A DNA stretch of 64,000 nt from an uncultured Muribaculaceae bacterium (lineage in GTDB: Bacteria; Bacteroidota; Bacteroidia; Bacteroidales; Muribaculaceae): positions 206,787 to 270,786 of the forward strand of contig CAJUKZ010000003.1 in NCBI GenBank assembly GCA_910586995.1, read 5' to 3'. The position numbers were made by a program, and so were the translations under genes. The notes beneath the pieces were generated by a model. The model worked only from the letters and a program-made list of their open reading frames with translations, was not told the origin of the DNA and ran no database searches. How positions within the stretch are numbered: position 1 is the first letter of the stretch; each line of letters begins with the position of its first letter. This document shows positions 9,217 to 17,992 of this stretch, in pieces.

Positions 9217-9345
9217 AATATAAATAGTTGTGGTTGGTTAATTTCTTTTATACTATAGGAACAACCCAGAAATGAAAAGGTTGCAACTACCACAATTTTT
9301 TTTTGAAAAAGCTGTCTACAGCCCCTGTACAGGGACTGAGGCCTG

Positions 9346-10890
9346 TCAGAATGGAGGCAAAGTCTCGTCTGTCGATGGTGTGAAGTCGACGCTTCCACCT
9401 GTGAAACCCGGCTTTCCACCATCGGCGCTGTCAGCCGAGGGAACTCCGGCATTCAGACGCGAAGCCACTGTCATTGATTCCATACCACCGTCGTCGGTCC
9501 AATTCTCGAAGCGCGCGAATTTGGACCGGAAGCGCAGCTTCACATCATCGACGCTACCGCTACGGTGCTTGGCCACTATGAATTCCGCAAGACCACGTAT
9601 GTCATTGCCGGCGGCATCCTCGCCCGACTTCAGATAGTATTCCGGACGATGTATGAAGCATACAATATCAGCATCCTGCTCTATCGCTCCGGATTCACGA
9701 AGGTCGGACAGCTGCGGACGCTTGCCATCGGTTCGGTTCTCCACCTGACGGTTGAGCTGCGAAAGTGCCACTATAGGGATATTGAGTTCCTTGGCCAGTT
9801 GCTTGAGCGAACGCGAGATCATCGACACCTCCTGCTCGCGCGAACCAAACTTCATGCCCGATGCGTTCATTAGCTGAAGGTAGTCGATAACAATGAATTT
9901 CACATCATGCTCTCTCACAAGACGCCTTGCCTTGGTACGCAGTTCGAAAATCGACAGCGATGGAGTGTCGTCAATATAGAGCGGCGCACCTGTGAGATGC
10001 TTGATCCTCGACATGAGCTGATCCCATTCAAGTTGCGACAGGCGGCCACTCTTGATCTTCTCACCCTCAAGCTCGCAGATATTGGATATCAGACGGTTCA
10101 CCAATTGCAGGTTCGACATTTCAAGCGAGAAGATAGCGACCGGAGTATTGTAGCGCACGGCCATATTCTGTGCCATCGACAGCACGAACGCAGTCTTTCC
10201 CATCGCAGGACGTGCAGCAATGATGATCAGGTCTGAGTTCTGCCATCCGGAAGTCAATTTGTCAAGATCATGGTAGCCGGTCTCCAGTCCGCTGAGTCCC
10301 GACTCCCTGTTAGCGGCATTCTGTATCTGCGTTATAGCCTGATCTATCACCGGGTCGATCTGCGTCACATCCTTCTTGACGTTGCGCTGCGAGATCTCGA
10401 ACAGACGCCCTTCTGCCTCCTGGAGCAGATCGTCCACGTCGTTGCTCTCGTCGAATGCTTTCGACTCTATTGATGAAGCAAACGATATCAACTCGCGGGC
10501 AAGATATTTCTGCGCCACGATGCGGGCATGGTATTCGACATGCGCCGCAGAACTGACTCGCATCGTAAGTTCCGATATATACGCCGGACCTCCTGCTTCT
10601 TTAAGCGTCTGGTTGAGACGCAACTGCTCCGTGACGGTAAGCATATCGATCGGCTGCTGCTTTGCGCCAAGAGTCTGTATGGCTTCGTATATCTTCGTAT
10701 GCGCAGGATCATAGAAACTCTCGGGCTTGAGGAGGTCGCAGACTGTCGTATATGCGTCTTTCTCAAGCATAAGTGCACCAAGCACAGCCTGCTCTATATC
10801 CGTATCGCGCGGCTGCACACGGCCCACGGCGTCAGCCGCGGCTTTCTGGTTCTGTTTCTGACGGTAATCGCTGTTACTGAATGGAGGCAT
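9346..10890 (-). CDS. dnaB: Replicative DNA helicase DnaB
   Basis: A 514-residue hexameric fork helicase. The N-terminal DnaB domain covers about residues 28-130 (DIEQAVLGALMLEKDA). The RecA-like C-terminal domain carries Walker A ARPAMGKT at 226-233, a Walker B strand (FIVIDYLQLM), and the QLNRQVENR segment of motif 4. The length is normal for the family, with no sign of an intein. A low-complexity acidic/Gly tail follows the motor domain. It is separated from the upstream zinc ribbon gene by a terminator. A DciA-like loader candidate is encoded elsewhere in this window at 29814. Confidence 0.97.
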   Translation of the reverse strand: MPPFSNSDYRQKQNQKAAADAVGRVQPRDTDIEQAVLGALMLEKDAYTTVCDLLKPESFYDPAHTKIYEAIQTLGAKQQPIDMLTVTEQLRLNQTLKEAGGPAYISELTMRVSSAAHVEYHARIVAQKYLARELISFASSIESKAFDESNDVDDLLQEAEGRLFEISQRNVKKDVTQIDPVIDQAITQIQNAANRESGLSGLETGYHDLDKLTSGWQNSDLIIIAARPAMGKTAFVLSMAQNMAVRYNTPVAIFSLEMSNLQLVNRLISNICELEGEKIKSGRLSQLEWDQLMSRIKHLTGAPLYIDDTPSLSIFELRTKARRLVREHDVKFIVIDYLQLMNASGMKFGSREQEVSMISRSLKQLAKELNIPIVALSQLNRQVENRTDGKRPQLSDLRESGAIEQDADIVCFIHRPEYYLKSGEDAAGNDIRGLAEFIVAKHRSGSVDDVKLRFRSKFARFENWTDDGGMESMTVASRLNAGVPSADSADGGKPGFTGGSVDFTPSTDETLPPF

Positions 10891-10940
10891 CGGTATCGGT
10901 TGGCTTTATATTATTGTGTAAATCCAATGATTTCAGGGTC

Positions 10941-10977
10941 AAAAAACGCCGATGCGGCTAAATGGGCGGCATCGGCG
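10941..10977 (-). terminator. Intrinsic terminator of the aspS-nif3-zinc ribbon operon
   Basis: A perfect 9-bp inverted repeat (10947-10955 with 10969-10977) is followed on the minus strand by six T residues (A-run at 10941-10946). It separates the zinc ribbon gene from dnaB. Confidence 0.85.
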
Positions 10978-11010
10978 CTGTATGTTCGCGCGCTATGTAG
11001 GCGTGGAGGC

Positions 11011-11790
11011 TTATTTATCAGCCGGTGCGAGAGTCACACCTGCCAGTTCGGGATCAATCATGATGCGTCCGCAGTATTCACATACGATCACTTTCTTGCG
11101 CATCTTGATCTCCATCTGCTTCTGCGGTGGAATACGGTTGAAGCAACCGCCGCAGGCATTACGCTGAATATAGACAATACCAAGGCCGTTGCGGGCGTTT
11201 TTGCGGATACGCTTGAATGCTGCAAGTGTACGCTCATCGACTCGGGGCTCAAGATTCTTGGCTTCCTCGCGGAGTTGTTCTTCCTGCTGGCGGGTCTCCG
11301 ATACAATCTCCTCAAGCTCCGATTTCTTTTCCTGAAGCACATGCTCATGGTCGGCAAGGACGTCGCGTGTAGCGGCGATGTCTGCGGTCTTGTTGTCGAT
11401 CGCACGGCCGAAGTCGTTGATGTGCTTCTCGCACAGTTCTATTTCGAGAGTCTGGAACTCTACTTCTTTTGTCAGAAGATCGAACTCACGGTTGTTGCGC
11501 ACGTTGTCGAGTTGTTCCTTGTAACGGGCTATCTTGGCTTCGGACTCGTTGATCTTCTCCTTCTCGGAAGCAAGCTTACGATGAAGCTCGTCTATCTCCT
11601 TTGTGTAGTTCTCAATACGGGTCTTTAAACCTTCGATATTGTCTTCCAGGTCCTTGACTTCAAGAGGAAGATCGCCGCGCACCTGCTTGATGCGGTCAAT
11701 TTCCGAAAGTACTGTCTGGAGCTGGTAGAGCGATTTCAAGCGCTCCTCGACTGTGAGAGGCTGTTCGGCCTGAGTCTTATCTGTAGCCAT
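11011..11790 (-). CDS. Coiled-coil protein with C-terminal C4 zinc ribbon
   Basis: A 259-residue protein. Residues about 15-190 are a long charged coiled coil rich in Glu, Lys and Leu. The C-terminus has two CxxC pairs (CGGCFNR and CEYCGR) that form a C4 zinc ribbon of the zf-RING_7 type. Proteins with this architecture (CT398/HP0958-like) often neighbour Nif3-family genes, and the same holds here: the start codon lies two bases from the nif3-like stop. In some bacteria the family acts as a chaperone or RNA-binding protein, but no function can be assigned from sequence alone in Bacteroidota. Third gene of an aspS-nif3-zinc ribbon operon. Confidence 0.85.
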   Translation of the reverse strand: MATDKTQAEQPLTVEERLKSLYQLQTVLSEIDRIKQVRGDLPLEVKDLEDNIEGLKTRIENYTKEIDELHRKLASEKEKINESEAKIARYKEQLDNVRNNREFDLLTKEVEFQTLEIELCEKHINDFGRAIDNKTADIAATRDVLADHEHVLQEKKSELEEIVSETRQQEEQLREEAKNLEPRVDERTLAAFKRIRKNARNGLGIVYIQRNACGGCFNRIPPQKQMEIKMRKKVIVCEYCGRIMIDPELAGVTLAPADK

Positions 11791-11792
11791 GT

Positions 11793-12581
11793 CTATAAAT
11801 AATGGATAGGATTCTGTTCTACGTCTGAATAATAGACTGCAAAGTTAGGAAATTTTTCCGAGATAGCGCGATAAAATATTTGTTTTGTGCATTTTTCGCT
11901 CTCGTGGTGTCCGATGTCGATGATGAAAATATCGTCGGCATGGTCAAGGAAAAAATTCAGTTTTGTATCGGAATTGATATATGCCTGAGCTCCCGCTGCT
12001 ATCGCAGCCGGTATGAAATCGCTGCCTGCTCCACCACACAGCGCCACACGTGTGATGCCGCGGCGTGCCTTAGCTGGATCTGAGCATCGTGCCACAGGCG
12101 TGGCAAATGTCCGCTTCACGAGTCCGACAAGGTTTTCCGGCGAAAGCTCCTCCGACAGATTGCCAACCATGCCACAGCCTGCTCCCGGATTGCCACACAT
12201 AGGCGACAGCACCTCGCACCCCGACAGTCCGAGTGCCGACGCCATCTGCGCCGACACTCCAGCCGGAGCGTTATCCACCGACGTGTGCGATGAATAGATC
12301 GTGACACCCGCAAGTATGGCTTTCTCCGCGACACGCTCGACGCGGTCGCGGCCCAATATCTGACGCACTCCCTTGAAAATAAGCGGATGATGCGCCACCA
12401 CAAGGTTGCACCCACGGGAGACGGCCTCGCTTATAATTTCCTCGGTAGCATCGACACACACCAGTGCGCCAGTACATTCCTGATCTGGATGCCCTGTCTG
12501 AAAACCGGAATTATCCCATCCCTCCTGAAGCCGGAGAGGTGCGATTTCTTCAATGGCACTGACAATCTGACGATGGGTCAT
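11793..12581 (-). CDS. Nif3-like dinuclear metal centre protein
   Basis: A 262-residue member of the NIF3/DUF34 family, which form toroidal hexamers with a dinuclear metal site. Visible family features are the N-terminal WDNSGFQTG, the histidine motif VVAHHPLIFKG, VTIYSSHTSVDNA, and the C-terminal IIDIGHHESEK that supplies further metal ligands. The length fits the short form that lacks the central PII-like insertion. Its molecular function is unsettled; proposals include a GTP cyclohydrolase I-like fold and metal homeostasis. It sits six bases after aspS and two bases before the zinc ribbon gene, so the three are almost certainly one transcript. Confidence 0.9.
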   Translation of the reverse strand: MTHRQIVSAIEEIAPLRLQEGWDNSGFQTGHPDQECTGALVCVDATEEIISEAVSRGCNLVVAHHPLIFKGVRQILGRDRVERVAEKAILAGVTIYSSHTSVDNAPAGVSAQMASALGLSGCEVLSPMCGNPGAGCGMVGNLSEELSPENLVGLVKRTFATPVARCSDPAKARRGITRVALCGGAGSDFIPAAIAAGAQAYINSDTKLNFFLDHADDIFIIDIGHHESEKCTKQIFYRAISEKFPNFAVYYSDVEQNPIHYL

Positions 12582-12587
12582 ACAGGT

Positions 12588-14351
12588 TTATTTTTCGGGT
12601 TGCGGCATTATCGCTATCGACAGTTCGTCGAGCTGCTTGGCATCGAGCGGTGCTGGAGCGTCAAGCATGACATCACGGCCGCTGTTGTTTTTCGGGAAAG
12701 CGATGCAGTCGCGTATGCTGTCGAGTCCGGCGAAAAGCGATACCCAACGGTCGAGACCGTATGCCAGACCCCCGTGCGGAGGTGCTCCGTATGTAAAGGC
12801 ATTCATCAGGAAGCCGAACTGCTCCTGTGCCTTCTCCGGAGTGAATCCGAGAATCTCAAACATTTTCGACTGCAGGGCGCTGTCGTGGATACGTATTGAT
12901 CCTCCGCCGACTTCCACACCGTTGACCACCATATCGTATGCGTCGGCGCGTACGGCTGCCGGATCGGTATCGAGCATGGGTATATCCTCGTCCTTGGGAT
13001 GTGTGAATGGATGATGCATAGCCATAAGGCGCTGTTCTTCGTCGCTCCACTCAAACATCGGGAAGTCCACAACCCACAGACAGGCGAACTTGTTCTTGTC
13101 GCGCAGTCCGAGCTGACGGCCCATTTCCAGACGCAATTCACAGAGCTGCTTGCGAGTCTTCATTATGTCGTCGCCTGAGAGAATGAGTATGAGGTCGCCG
13201 GGCTGGGCATCCATAGCCTCGCGAAGTTTCTGCAATGTCTCCTGCGAATAGAATTTGTCGACGCTTGATTTTACATTTCCATCGGCCTCGACACGTGCGT
13301 ATACCATGCCTTTTGCACCGATCTGCGGACGCTTTACATAATCGGTGAGCGCGTCGATCTGCTTGCGTGTATATGAAGCCGCACCTTTGGCGCATATTCC
13401 GCCAATATATGCCGCATTGTCGAATACAGAGAATCCATATCCCTTGAGCACGTCCATCAGTTCGACAAAACGCATGTCGAATCTAAGATCGGGCTTGTCT
13501 GAGCCATAATACTTCATAGCGTCGGCCCAAGGCATGCGGGGGAATGGTACAGGAAGATCGACACCGCGCAATTCCTTGAACAGATGCACGGCCATTCCCT
13601 CGAAAAGATTTATCACATCGTCCTGATCTACAAAGCTCATCTCACAGTCGATCTGTGTGAACTCGGGCTGACGGTCGGCACGGAGGTCCTCGTCGCGGAA
13701 GCATTTCACAATCTGGAAGTAACGGTCCATACCAGATACCATAAGCAACTGTTTAAGGGTCTGGGGCGACTGTGGCAGAGCATAGAACTGGCCCTGATTC
13801 ATGCGTGAGGGCACGACAAAGTCGCGCGCACCCTCGGGTGTAGAACCCACGAGCATCGGTGTCTCGATCTCAAGGAAGCCTTTGCTGTCGAGATAGCGGC
13901 GCACTTCCATAGTCATCTTATGGCGCAGTTCGAGATTGCGGCGCACAGGAGCGCGGCGCAGGTCGAGGTAGCGGAATTTCATACGCAGGTCATCTCCGCC
14001 ATCGGTGTCATCCTCGATCGTGAACGGGGGGACACAACTTGCGTTGAGGATGTTGAGACTGTCTGCTATGATTTCAATATCGCCGGTCGGAAGATTGGGG
14101 TTCTTGCTTGTACGTTCTGCCACTGTTCCTGTCACCTGGACAACATATTCGCGTCCGAGGTGCGAAGCGGCCTCGCAGAGCGCGGCATCGTTTTCTACAT
14201 TGAACACCACTTGAGTGATTCCATAGCGGTCGCGCACGTCCACAAATGTCATGCCACCCATCTTGCGTGCCCTCTGCACCCATCCGGCCAGAGTGACTTT
14301 CTTGCCGGCATCGGCAAGCCTGAGCTCGCCGCATGTATTAGTCCTGTACAT
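12588..14351 (-). CDS. aspS: Aspartyl-tRNA synthetase
   Basis: A 587-residue class II synthetase that charges tRNA-Asp. The OB-fold anticodon-binding domain occupies about residues 1-110 (VTLAGWVQRARKMGG). Class II motif 2 is visible as FRDEDLRADRQPEFTQ and motif 3 as GLAYGLDRW near the C-terminus. The large insertion between motifs 2 and 3 and the total length fit the bacterial-type enzyme. Asn-tRNA is supplied separately in this window by tRNA-Asn(GTT). Whether the enzyme is discriminating cannot be decided by eye. Confidence 0.97.
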   Translation of the reverse strand: MYRTNTCGELRLADAGKKVTLAGWVQRARKMGGMTFVDVRDRYGITQVVFNVENDAALCEAASHLGREYVVQVTGTVAERTSKNPNLPTGDIEIIADSLNILNASCVPPFTIEDDTDGGDDLRMKFRYLDLRRAPVRRNLELRHKMTMEVRRYLDSKGFLEIETPMLVGSTPEGARDFVVPSRMNQGQFYALPQSPQTLKQLLMVSGMDRYFQIVKCFRDEDLRADRQPEFTQIDCEMSFVDQDDVINLFEGMAVHLFKELRGVDLPVPFPRMPWADAMKYYGSDKPDLRFDMRFVELMDVLKGYGFSVFDNAAYIGGICAKGAASYTRKQIDALTDYVKRPQIGAKGMVYARVEADGNVKSSVDKFYSQETLQKLREAMDAQPGDLILILSGDDIMKTRKQLCELRLEMGRQLGLRDKNKFACLWVVDFPMFEWSDEEQRLMAMHHPFTHPKDEDIPMLDTDPAAVRADAYDMVVNGVEVGGGSIRIHDSALQSKMFEILGFTPEKAQEQFGFLMNAFTYGAPPHGGLAYGLDRWVSLFAGLDSIRDCIAFPKNNSGRDVMLDAPAPLDAKQLDELSIAIMPQPEK

Positions 14352-14395
14352 ATTATTATATGGATATGAGTTTTTATCAAGGGGATTTTACGCCC

Positions 14396-14424
14396 CAAAG
14401 TTACAAATTTTTTGCTTAACTTTG
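14396..14424. promoter_or_regulatory. Divergent TAACTTTG -7 boxes between aspS and the barrel genes
   Basis: TAACTTTG occurs on the minus strand (14403-14396), about 45 bp before aspS, and on the plus strand (14417-14424), about 85 bp before the barrel gene at 14509. Neither has a clear -33 element, so each is a candidate only. Confidence 0.4.
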
Positions 14425-14508
14425 ACGGCATCATTATACTTTATGGCAAGACTATGCCTACAAAGACATCACCAAACAGAAGTGAACACTACAAAACCCT
14501 TCCTACTA

Positions 14509-15342
14509 ATGAATTTATATAAAAAACTGATAGCAGCGGCTGCCATGATCCTGACTATGACGGCAGCACATGCAACACAGACCGCTGATTCAGTCACCGT
14601 GATCAAAAATCCGGCAAAAGTCGTGATCACAAACTCTGCCGACGGACACACAAAAGTCGAAGTATTCGAATCTGACCACAGCTCCGACACAGACATCATG
14701 TTCGGCAAGAATAATCCCACCCGGCTATCACTCGGCAAACGTGGACATGTACTGTTCTTCAACGGCATATTCGGCGGAATGGTCTTCCCTACCGACGAAC
14801 CTAAAGGAATGCTCCCGTCGTGGGAGATAGGAGTTACACATCTGCTCGGCTACGGTTATCGCACAGGCCGCTACACGCCTGAGCTATCGGCCGGAATCGG
14901 TTTCGCCTACCGGTGGTACAACGTAGGCAACGGCTACCGTATCGACAGACAAGCCGACAGAATGGAACTCATACCTGTTAATACCGGCGAGGCTATTTAC
15001 AAAAGCCCTAACTCACGGTTCACCACGTCGTCGTTCCTTCTGTCGTTCTCGCTTAAACAGAAGATATACCGCAAACTATACTTTATGGCGTCGGCTATCC
15101 TTGATTTCAACTTCTACACCGACGCATTCTTCGAGTATAAGGATCATGAAACAGGTTCTGTAAAAACCAAGATCAACTACAAAGGATTCCATCAGAGAAT
15201 AATGCGTTGCGATCTTATGGCTACGATCGGTTTTTCCGGCATTGCCGGTGTCTACGTACGATATTCACCCACCCCGGTATTCAAAGACTCCTACGGACCT
15301 AAGTTCGAACAGATAGCAGCCGGAATATCCCTGTTTTTTTAA
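14509..15342 (+). CDS. Outer-membrane beta-barrel protein (paralogue 1)
   Basis: A 277-residue exported protein. The frame is open much further upstream, but that part overlaps aspS and its promoter; the ATG at 14509 begins a standard signal peptide (cleavage after about AAHAT). The mature part alternates hydrophobic and polar residues with many aromatic strand ends and finishes in Phe (GISLFF), as expected of an outer-membrane barrel. The segment YVRYSPTPVF matches YVKYSPQTVL in the next gene, so the two look like tandem paralogues. The substrate or function is unknown; the PorT/OmpW-like small-barrel class is the nearest general description. Confidence 0.75.
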   Translation: MNLYKKLIAAAAMILTMTAAHATQTADSVTVIKNPAKVVITNSADGHTKVEVFESDHSSDTDIMFGKNNPTRLSLGKRGHVLFFNGIFGGMVFPTDEPKGMLPSWEIGVTHLLGYGYRTGRYTPELSAGIGFAYRWYNVGNGYRIDRQADRMELIPVNTGEAIYKSPNSRFTTSSFLLSFSLKQKIYRKLYFMASAILDFNFYTDAFFEYKDHETGSVKTKINYKGFHQRIMRCDLMATIGFSGIAGVYVRYSPTPVFKDSYGPKFEQIAAGISLFF

Positions 15343-15366
15343 AAGCTTGTTTAATAATAGATGTAA

Positions 15367-16200
15367 ATGAATAAACTATATACATGCGTAGCGGCGGCAT
15401 TGCTCAGCATATCCGCGGCATTTGCCTCAACAGAACCGGACACCACAATCCTGCAGGACACCTACGTAACTGTAGCCCAGACGCAAAAATCACAAAGCCC
15501 GCTTACTTTCGAAGGACGCAAGGTCCCCAGACAAGGCGACGACCGACTGTCGGTAAATATACACGAGAGTCTCAAGGGAAGCTGGGACGCGGTGATGCGC
15601 GGTTTCATGTTCGGTTTTGTCAATGCACCTGCTTCCCAAGCCGGAATGGATATGGAGATGGGCAAATCGTTCGAATGGTCAGTACTACAGCTTGTAGGTG
15701 TGCGCTATTCAACACCGTCACGCAACACCTCCATATCATTCGGTATAGGCATAGACTGGAGAAACTACAAGATGTCCACTGCCAGTGCACGCTTCGTGTC
15801 CGACGGATATGGCCACGTGGCCACAGGTCCTTATCCCGAAGGTGTGAATGCACGTTTTTCGCGTCTGAAGGTATTCTCATTGAACTTCCCGATTCTGTTC
15901 GAGCAGAAACTACCCTTCCGTGTTCCCGGTAAAGCGAAGTTCAGCATCACAGGCGGCGTGGTCCTGAACTACAGTCCGCATGCATCCATGCTCACCGAGT
16001 GGACCGATACGGAAGGCAACCGCGTGGAGGAGTCGTGCAATTCTATCGGCCAGAGGCAATTCTCGGTGGACCTCATCGGCATATTACGGTTCTGCAAATT
16101 CGCGGGACTTTATGTGAAATATTCGCCTCAGACAGTACTGCATGGGAGCAACAATCTCTCGTTCCATACATTTTCAACCGGGCTGATCTGCTTCTACTGA
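15367..16200 (+). CDS. Outer-membrane beta-barrel protein (paralogue 2)
   Basis: A 277-residue exported protein with a signal peptide ending near AAFAS, starting 24 bp after paralogue 1. It shares the same length and a similar C-terminal strand set, with YVKYSPQTVL and a final aromatic residue (LICFY). Both genes are followed within about 10 bases of the stop by the string AGCTTGTTTAA, a trace of duplication that includes the downstream flank. The function is unknown. Confidence 0.75.
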   Translation: MNKLYTCVAAALLSISAAFASTEPDTTILQDTYVTVAQTQKSQSPLTFEGRKVPRQGDDRLSVNIHESLKGSWDAVMRGFMFGFVNAPASQAGMDMEMGKSFEWSVLQLVGVRYSTPSRNTSISFGIGIDWRNYKMSTASARFVSDGYGHVATGPYPEGVNARFSRLKVFSLNFPILFEQKLPFRVPGKAKFSITGGVVLNYSPHASMLTEWTDTEGNRVEESCNSIGQRQFSVDLIGILRFCKFAGLYVKYSPQTVLHGSNNLSFHTFSTGLICFY

Positions 16201-16271
16201 TCAATAGCTTGTTTAACAAGCCTTCTCATGCTCATGTAAGAAACCTAATAAATCGTAAACGTTGGGTATGC

Positions 16272-16306
16272 ATTGAGAGTCTGTGACGGATTTTTCGTAT
16301 TTTTGC
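16272..16306 (+). promoter_or_regulatory. Candidate promoter of the rhomboid-EEP run
   Basis: A -7 box TATTTTTG at 16298-16305 with ATTG at 16272-16275, 22 bp upstream, slightly longer than the usual 19-21 bp. Its position places the transcript start downstream of base 16283 and so supports the ATG at 16340 as the rhomboid start. Confidence 0.55.
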
Positions 16307-16339
16307 AGAATAATCCGAATTCACAACGATAAAACAAAC

Positions 16340-17089
16340 ATGTCGACAGGAATACAATTTCTCGACCGTATACCGCCGGTCACACGCTCTCTCATTATAA
16401 TTAATGTGATCGTCTGGGCTTTCACCGCGGTTTTCCCTGCCAAGGCCGACGCATTGTTGAATCTCGGTGCATTGCACTATTTCACATCTCCGGGATTCAA
16501 TCCGGCTCAGCTTTTCACATACATGTTCATTCATGGCGGATTCACGCATCTGTTTTTCAATATGTTCGCGCTATGGATGTTCGGTTCGATGCTTGAATGG
16601 CAGTTCGGACAGCGGCGCTATCTGTTTTTCTACATATCCTGCGGACTCGGTGCAGCGTTGCTACAGGAAGGCATCTACGCTATACGCCTGCACTCGCTCA
16701 CCGCAAATATGCCGGCAGAAACCCTTGATTACATCGTAAATCAAGGCTGGCAGGCATTGTCGCAGAACATGAACTTCACTGATCCGCAGTTCGGACAGAT
16801 CAATGCCCTTGTCAATGGATCGACAGTAGGTGCTTCCGGAGCAATATACGGAATCCTTGCCGGATTTGGTCTGATCTACCCGGATCGACCTCTGTTCATC
16901 ATGTTTATTCCAGTACCGGTCAAAGCCAAGTGGGTGGTACTGGGATACGCGCTTCTGGAATTCAGCCTCGGATTCGGCAATGTCCACGACAATATAGCCC
17001 ATTACGCACATCTGGGAGGCATGGCGATAGGCGCACTTATAATATTTATATGGAAACATCAGGCAAAGTCCAATGGCGGGTATTTTTAA
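16340..17089 (+). CDS. Rhomboid-family intramembrane serine protease
   Basis: A 249-residue six- to seven-helix membrane protein. The rhomboid catalytic dyad is intact: Ser166 in GASGA and His224 in AHLGG. The upstream HGGFTHLFFNM motif supplies the oxyanion-hole His/Asn region. Rhomboids cleave substrate helices within or near the membrane. An in-frame start 19 codons upstream overlaps the promoter, so the ATG at 16340 is used. The stop overlaps the start of a second rhomboid gene by 17 bp, suggesting translational coupling. Confidence 0.92.
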   Translation: MSTGIQFLDRIPPVTRSLIIINVIVWAFTAVFPAKADALLNLGALHYFTSPGFNPAQLFTYMFIHGGFTHLFFNMFALWMFGSMLEWQFGQRRYLFFYISCGLGAALLQEGIYAIRLHSLTANMPAETLDYIVNQGWQALSQNMNFTDPQFGQINALVNGSTVGASGAIYGILAGFGLIYPDRPLFIMFIPVPVKAKWVVLGYALLEFSLGFGNVHDNIAHYAHLGGMAIGALIIFIWKHQAKSNGGYF

Positions 17090-17984
17090 TAAGATAGTCA
17101 CAGCCTGGTGCAATGCCTCTGCACCGTCGCGTATTGTTGCTGTCAATGTCGCTGTCTTCGCAATTATATGGGCGGGATGTCTGATTTGCAAGATTTCCGG
17201 ATTAGCTGAATCAGGATGGATCGGCATGTGGGCAATGCCGGCTGGCATGGATCTGCTACTGCGTCCGTGGACTCCGTTTGCCTATATGTTCACCCAATAC
17301 GAGGCTACGCATCTTATATTCAATATGCTGTGGTTTTATGGATTCGCACGTGTCTTCATGATATTCTCATCTCCAAGGCAACTGATCGGACTGTACGTAT
17401 ACAGCGGACTGGCAGGAGCAGCTCTTTTTGTAGCGGGAGTACACATATTCCAGTCCATGAGTATCGGCAGCGCATCACTGCTGGGATCGTCAGCAGCAGT
17501 GATGGGAATCGTCACTGGGGCTGCCTCTGTATACCCGGATATGCCCGTGAGACTGATGCTTATTGGAGACGTGAAATTGAAATGGCTTGCAGTAGCCGCA
17601 CTTGTTCTTCTTGGACTATGCACTTATACAGGCAACATAGGTGTACAGATGGCACATCTCGGTGGTGCGCTCATGGGACTGTATTACGGAGTATCGCTAC
17701 GGCGCGGCAAAGATATATGCAAGCCTTTCGAGAACATGACCCGCAGGGTTCAGCACATCTTCAGCACATCAAAGCCCCGAATGCCAAAGGTGAAACGCTA
17801 CAAGCCCAAAGGAAAGCAAGCAAAAAAAACTACAAGCGGACCAAATACGACACGCCAGGAATTTTCCCTAAATGACCAGGAAGTGCTTGACGCCATACTC
17901 GACAAAGTGAAAAAATCAGGATACGCAGGACTTTCATCCGAGGAGAAACGCAAGCTATTCGATGTAAGCAGACGTATAAAATAA
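17073..17984 (+). CDS. Second rhomboid-family protease with C-terminal extension
   Basis: A 303-residue rhomboid paralogue. The active-site motif reads GSSAA with Ser140 in the catalytic position, where the usual sequence is GxSGx; the Gly after the Ser is replaced by Ala. His195 lies in AHLGGA. The cytoplasmic tail from about residue 215 is basic (KRYKPKGKQAKK) and ends in a short helical region (LSSEEKRKLFDVSRR) often found on Bacteroidota rhomboids. It overlaps the previous rhomboid by 17 bp and precedes the EEP-domain gene by 8 bp. Probably active, but the GSSAA variation makes this less certain than for its neighbour. Confidence 0.88.
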   Translation: MAGIFNKIVTAWCNASAPSRIVAVNVAVFAIIWAGCLICKISGLAESGWIGMWAMPAGMDLLLRPWTPFAYMFTQYEATHLIFNMLWFYGFARVFMIFSSPRQLIGLYVYSGLAGAALFVAGVHIFQSMSIGSASLLGSSAAVMGIVTGAASVYPDMPVRLMLIGDVKLKWLAVAALVLLGLCTYTGNIGVQMAHLGGALMGLYYGVSLRRGKDICKPFENMTRRVQHIFSTSKPRMPKVKRYKPKGKQAKKTTSGPNTTRQEFSLNDQEVLDAILDKVKKSGYAGLSSEEKRKLFDVSRRIK

Positions 17985-17992
17985 AAAAACAG

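Noticed and set aside
9217..9345. GC palindrome CCCTGTACAGGG after dnaB as a terminator
   Set aside because: The stem has no loop and the T-run is weak and distant; noted only in the LRR entry.
10528..11628. 366-codon plus-strand frame across dnaB and the zinc ribbon gene
   Set aside because: It crosses a terminator and two well-supported minus-strand genes; no family features.
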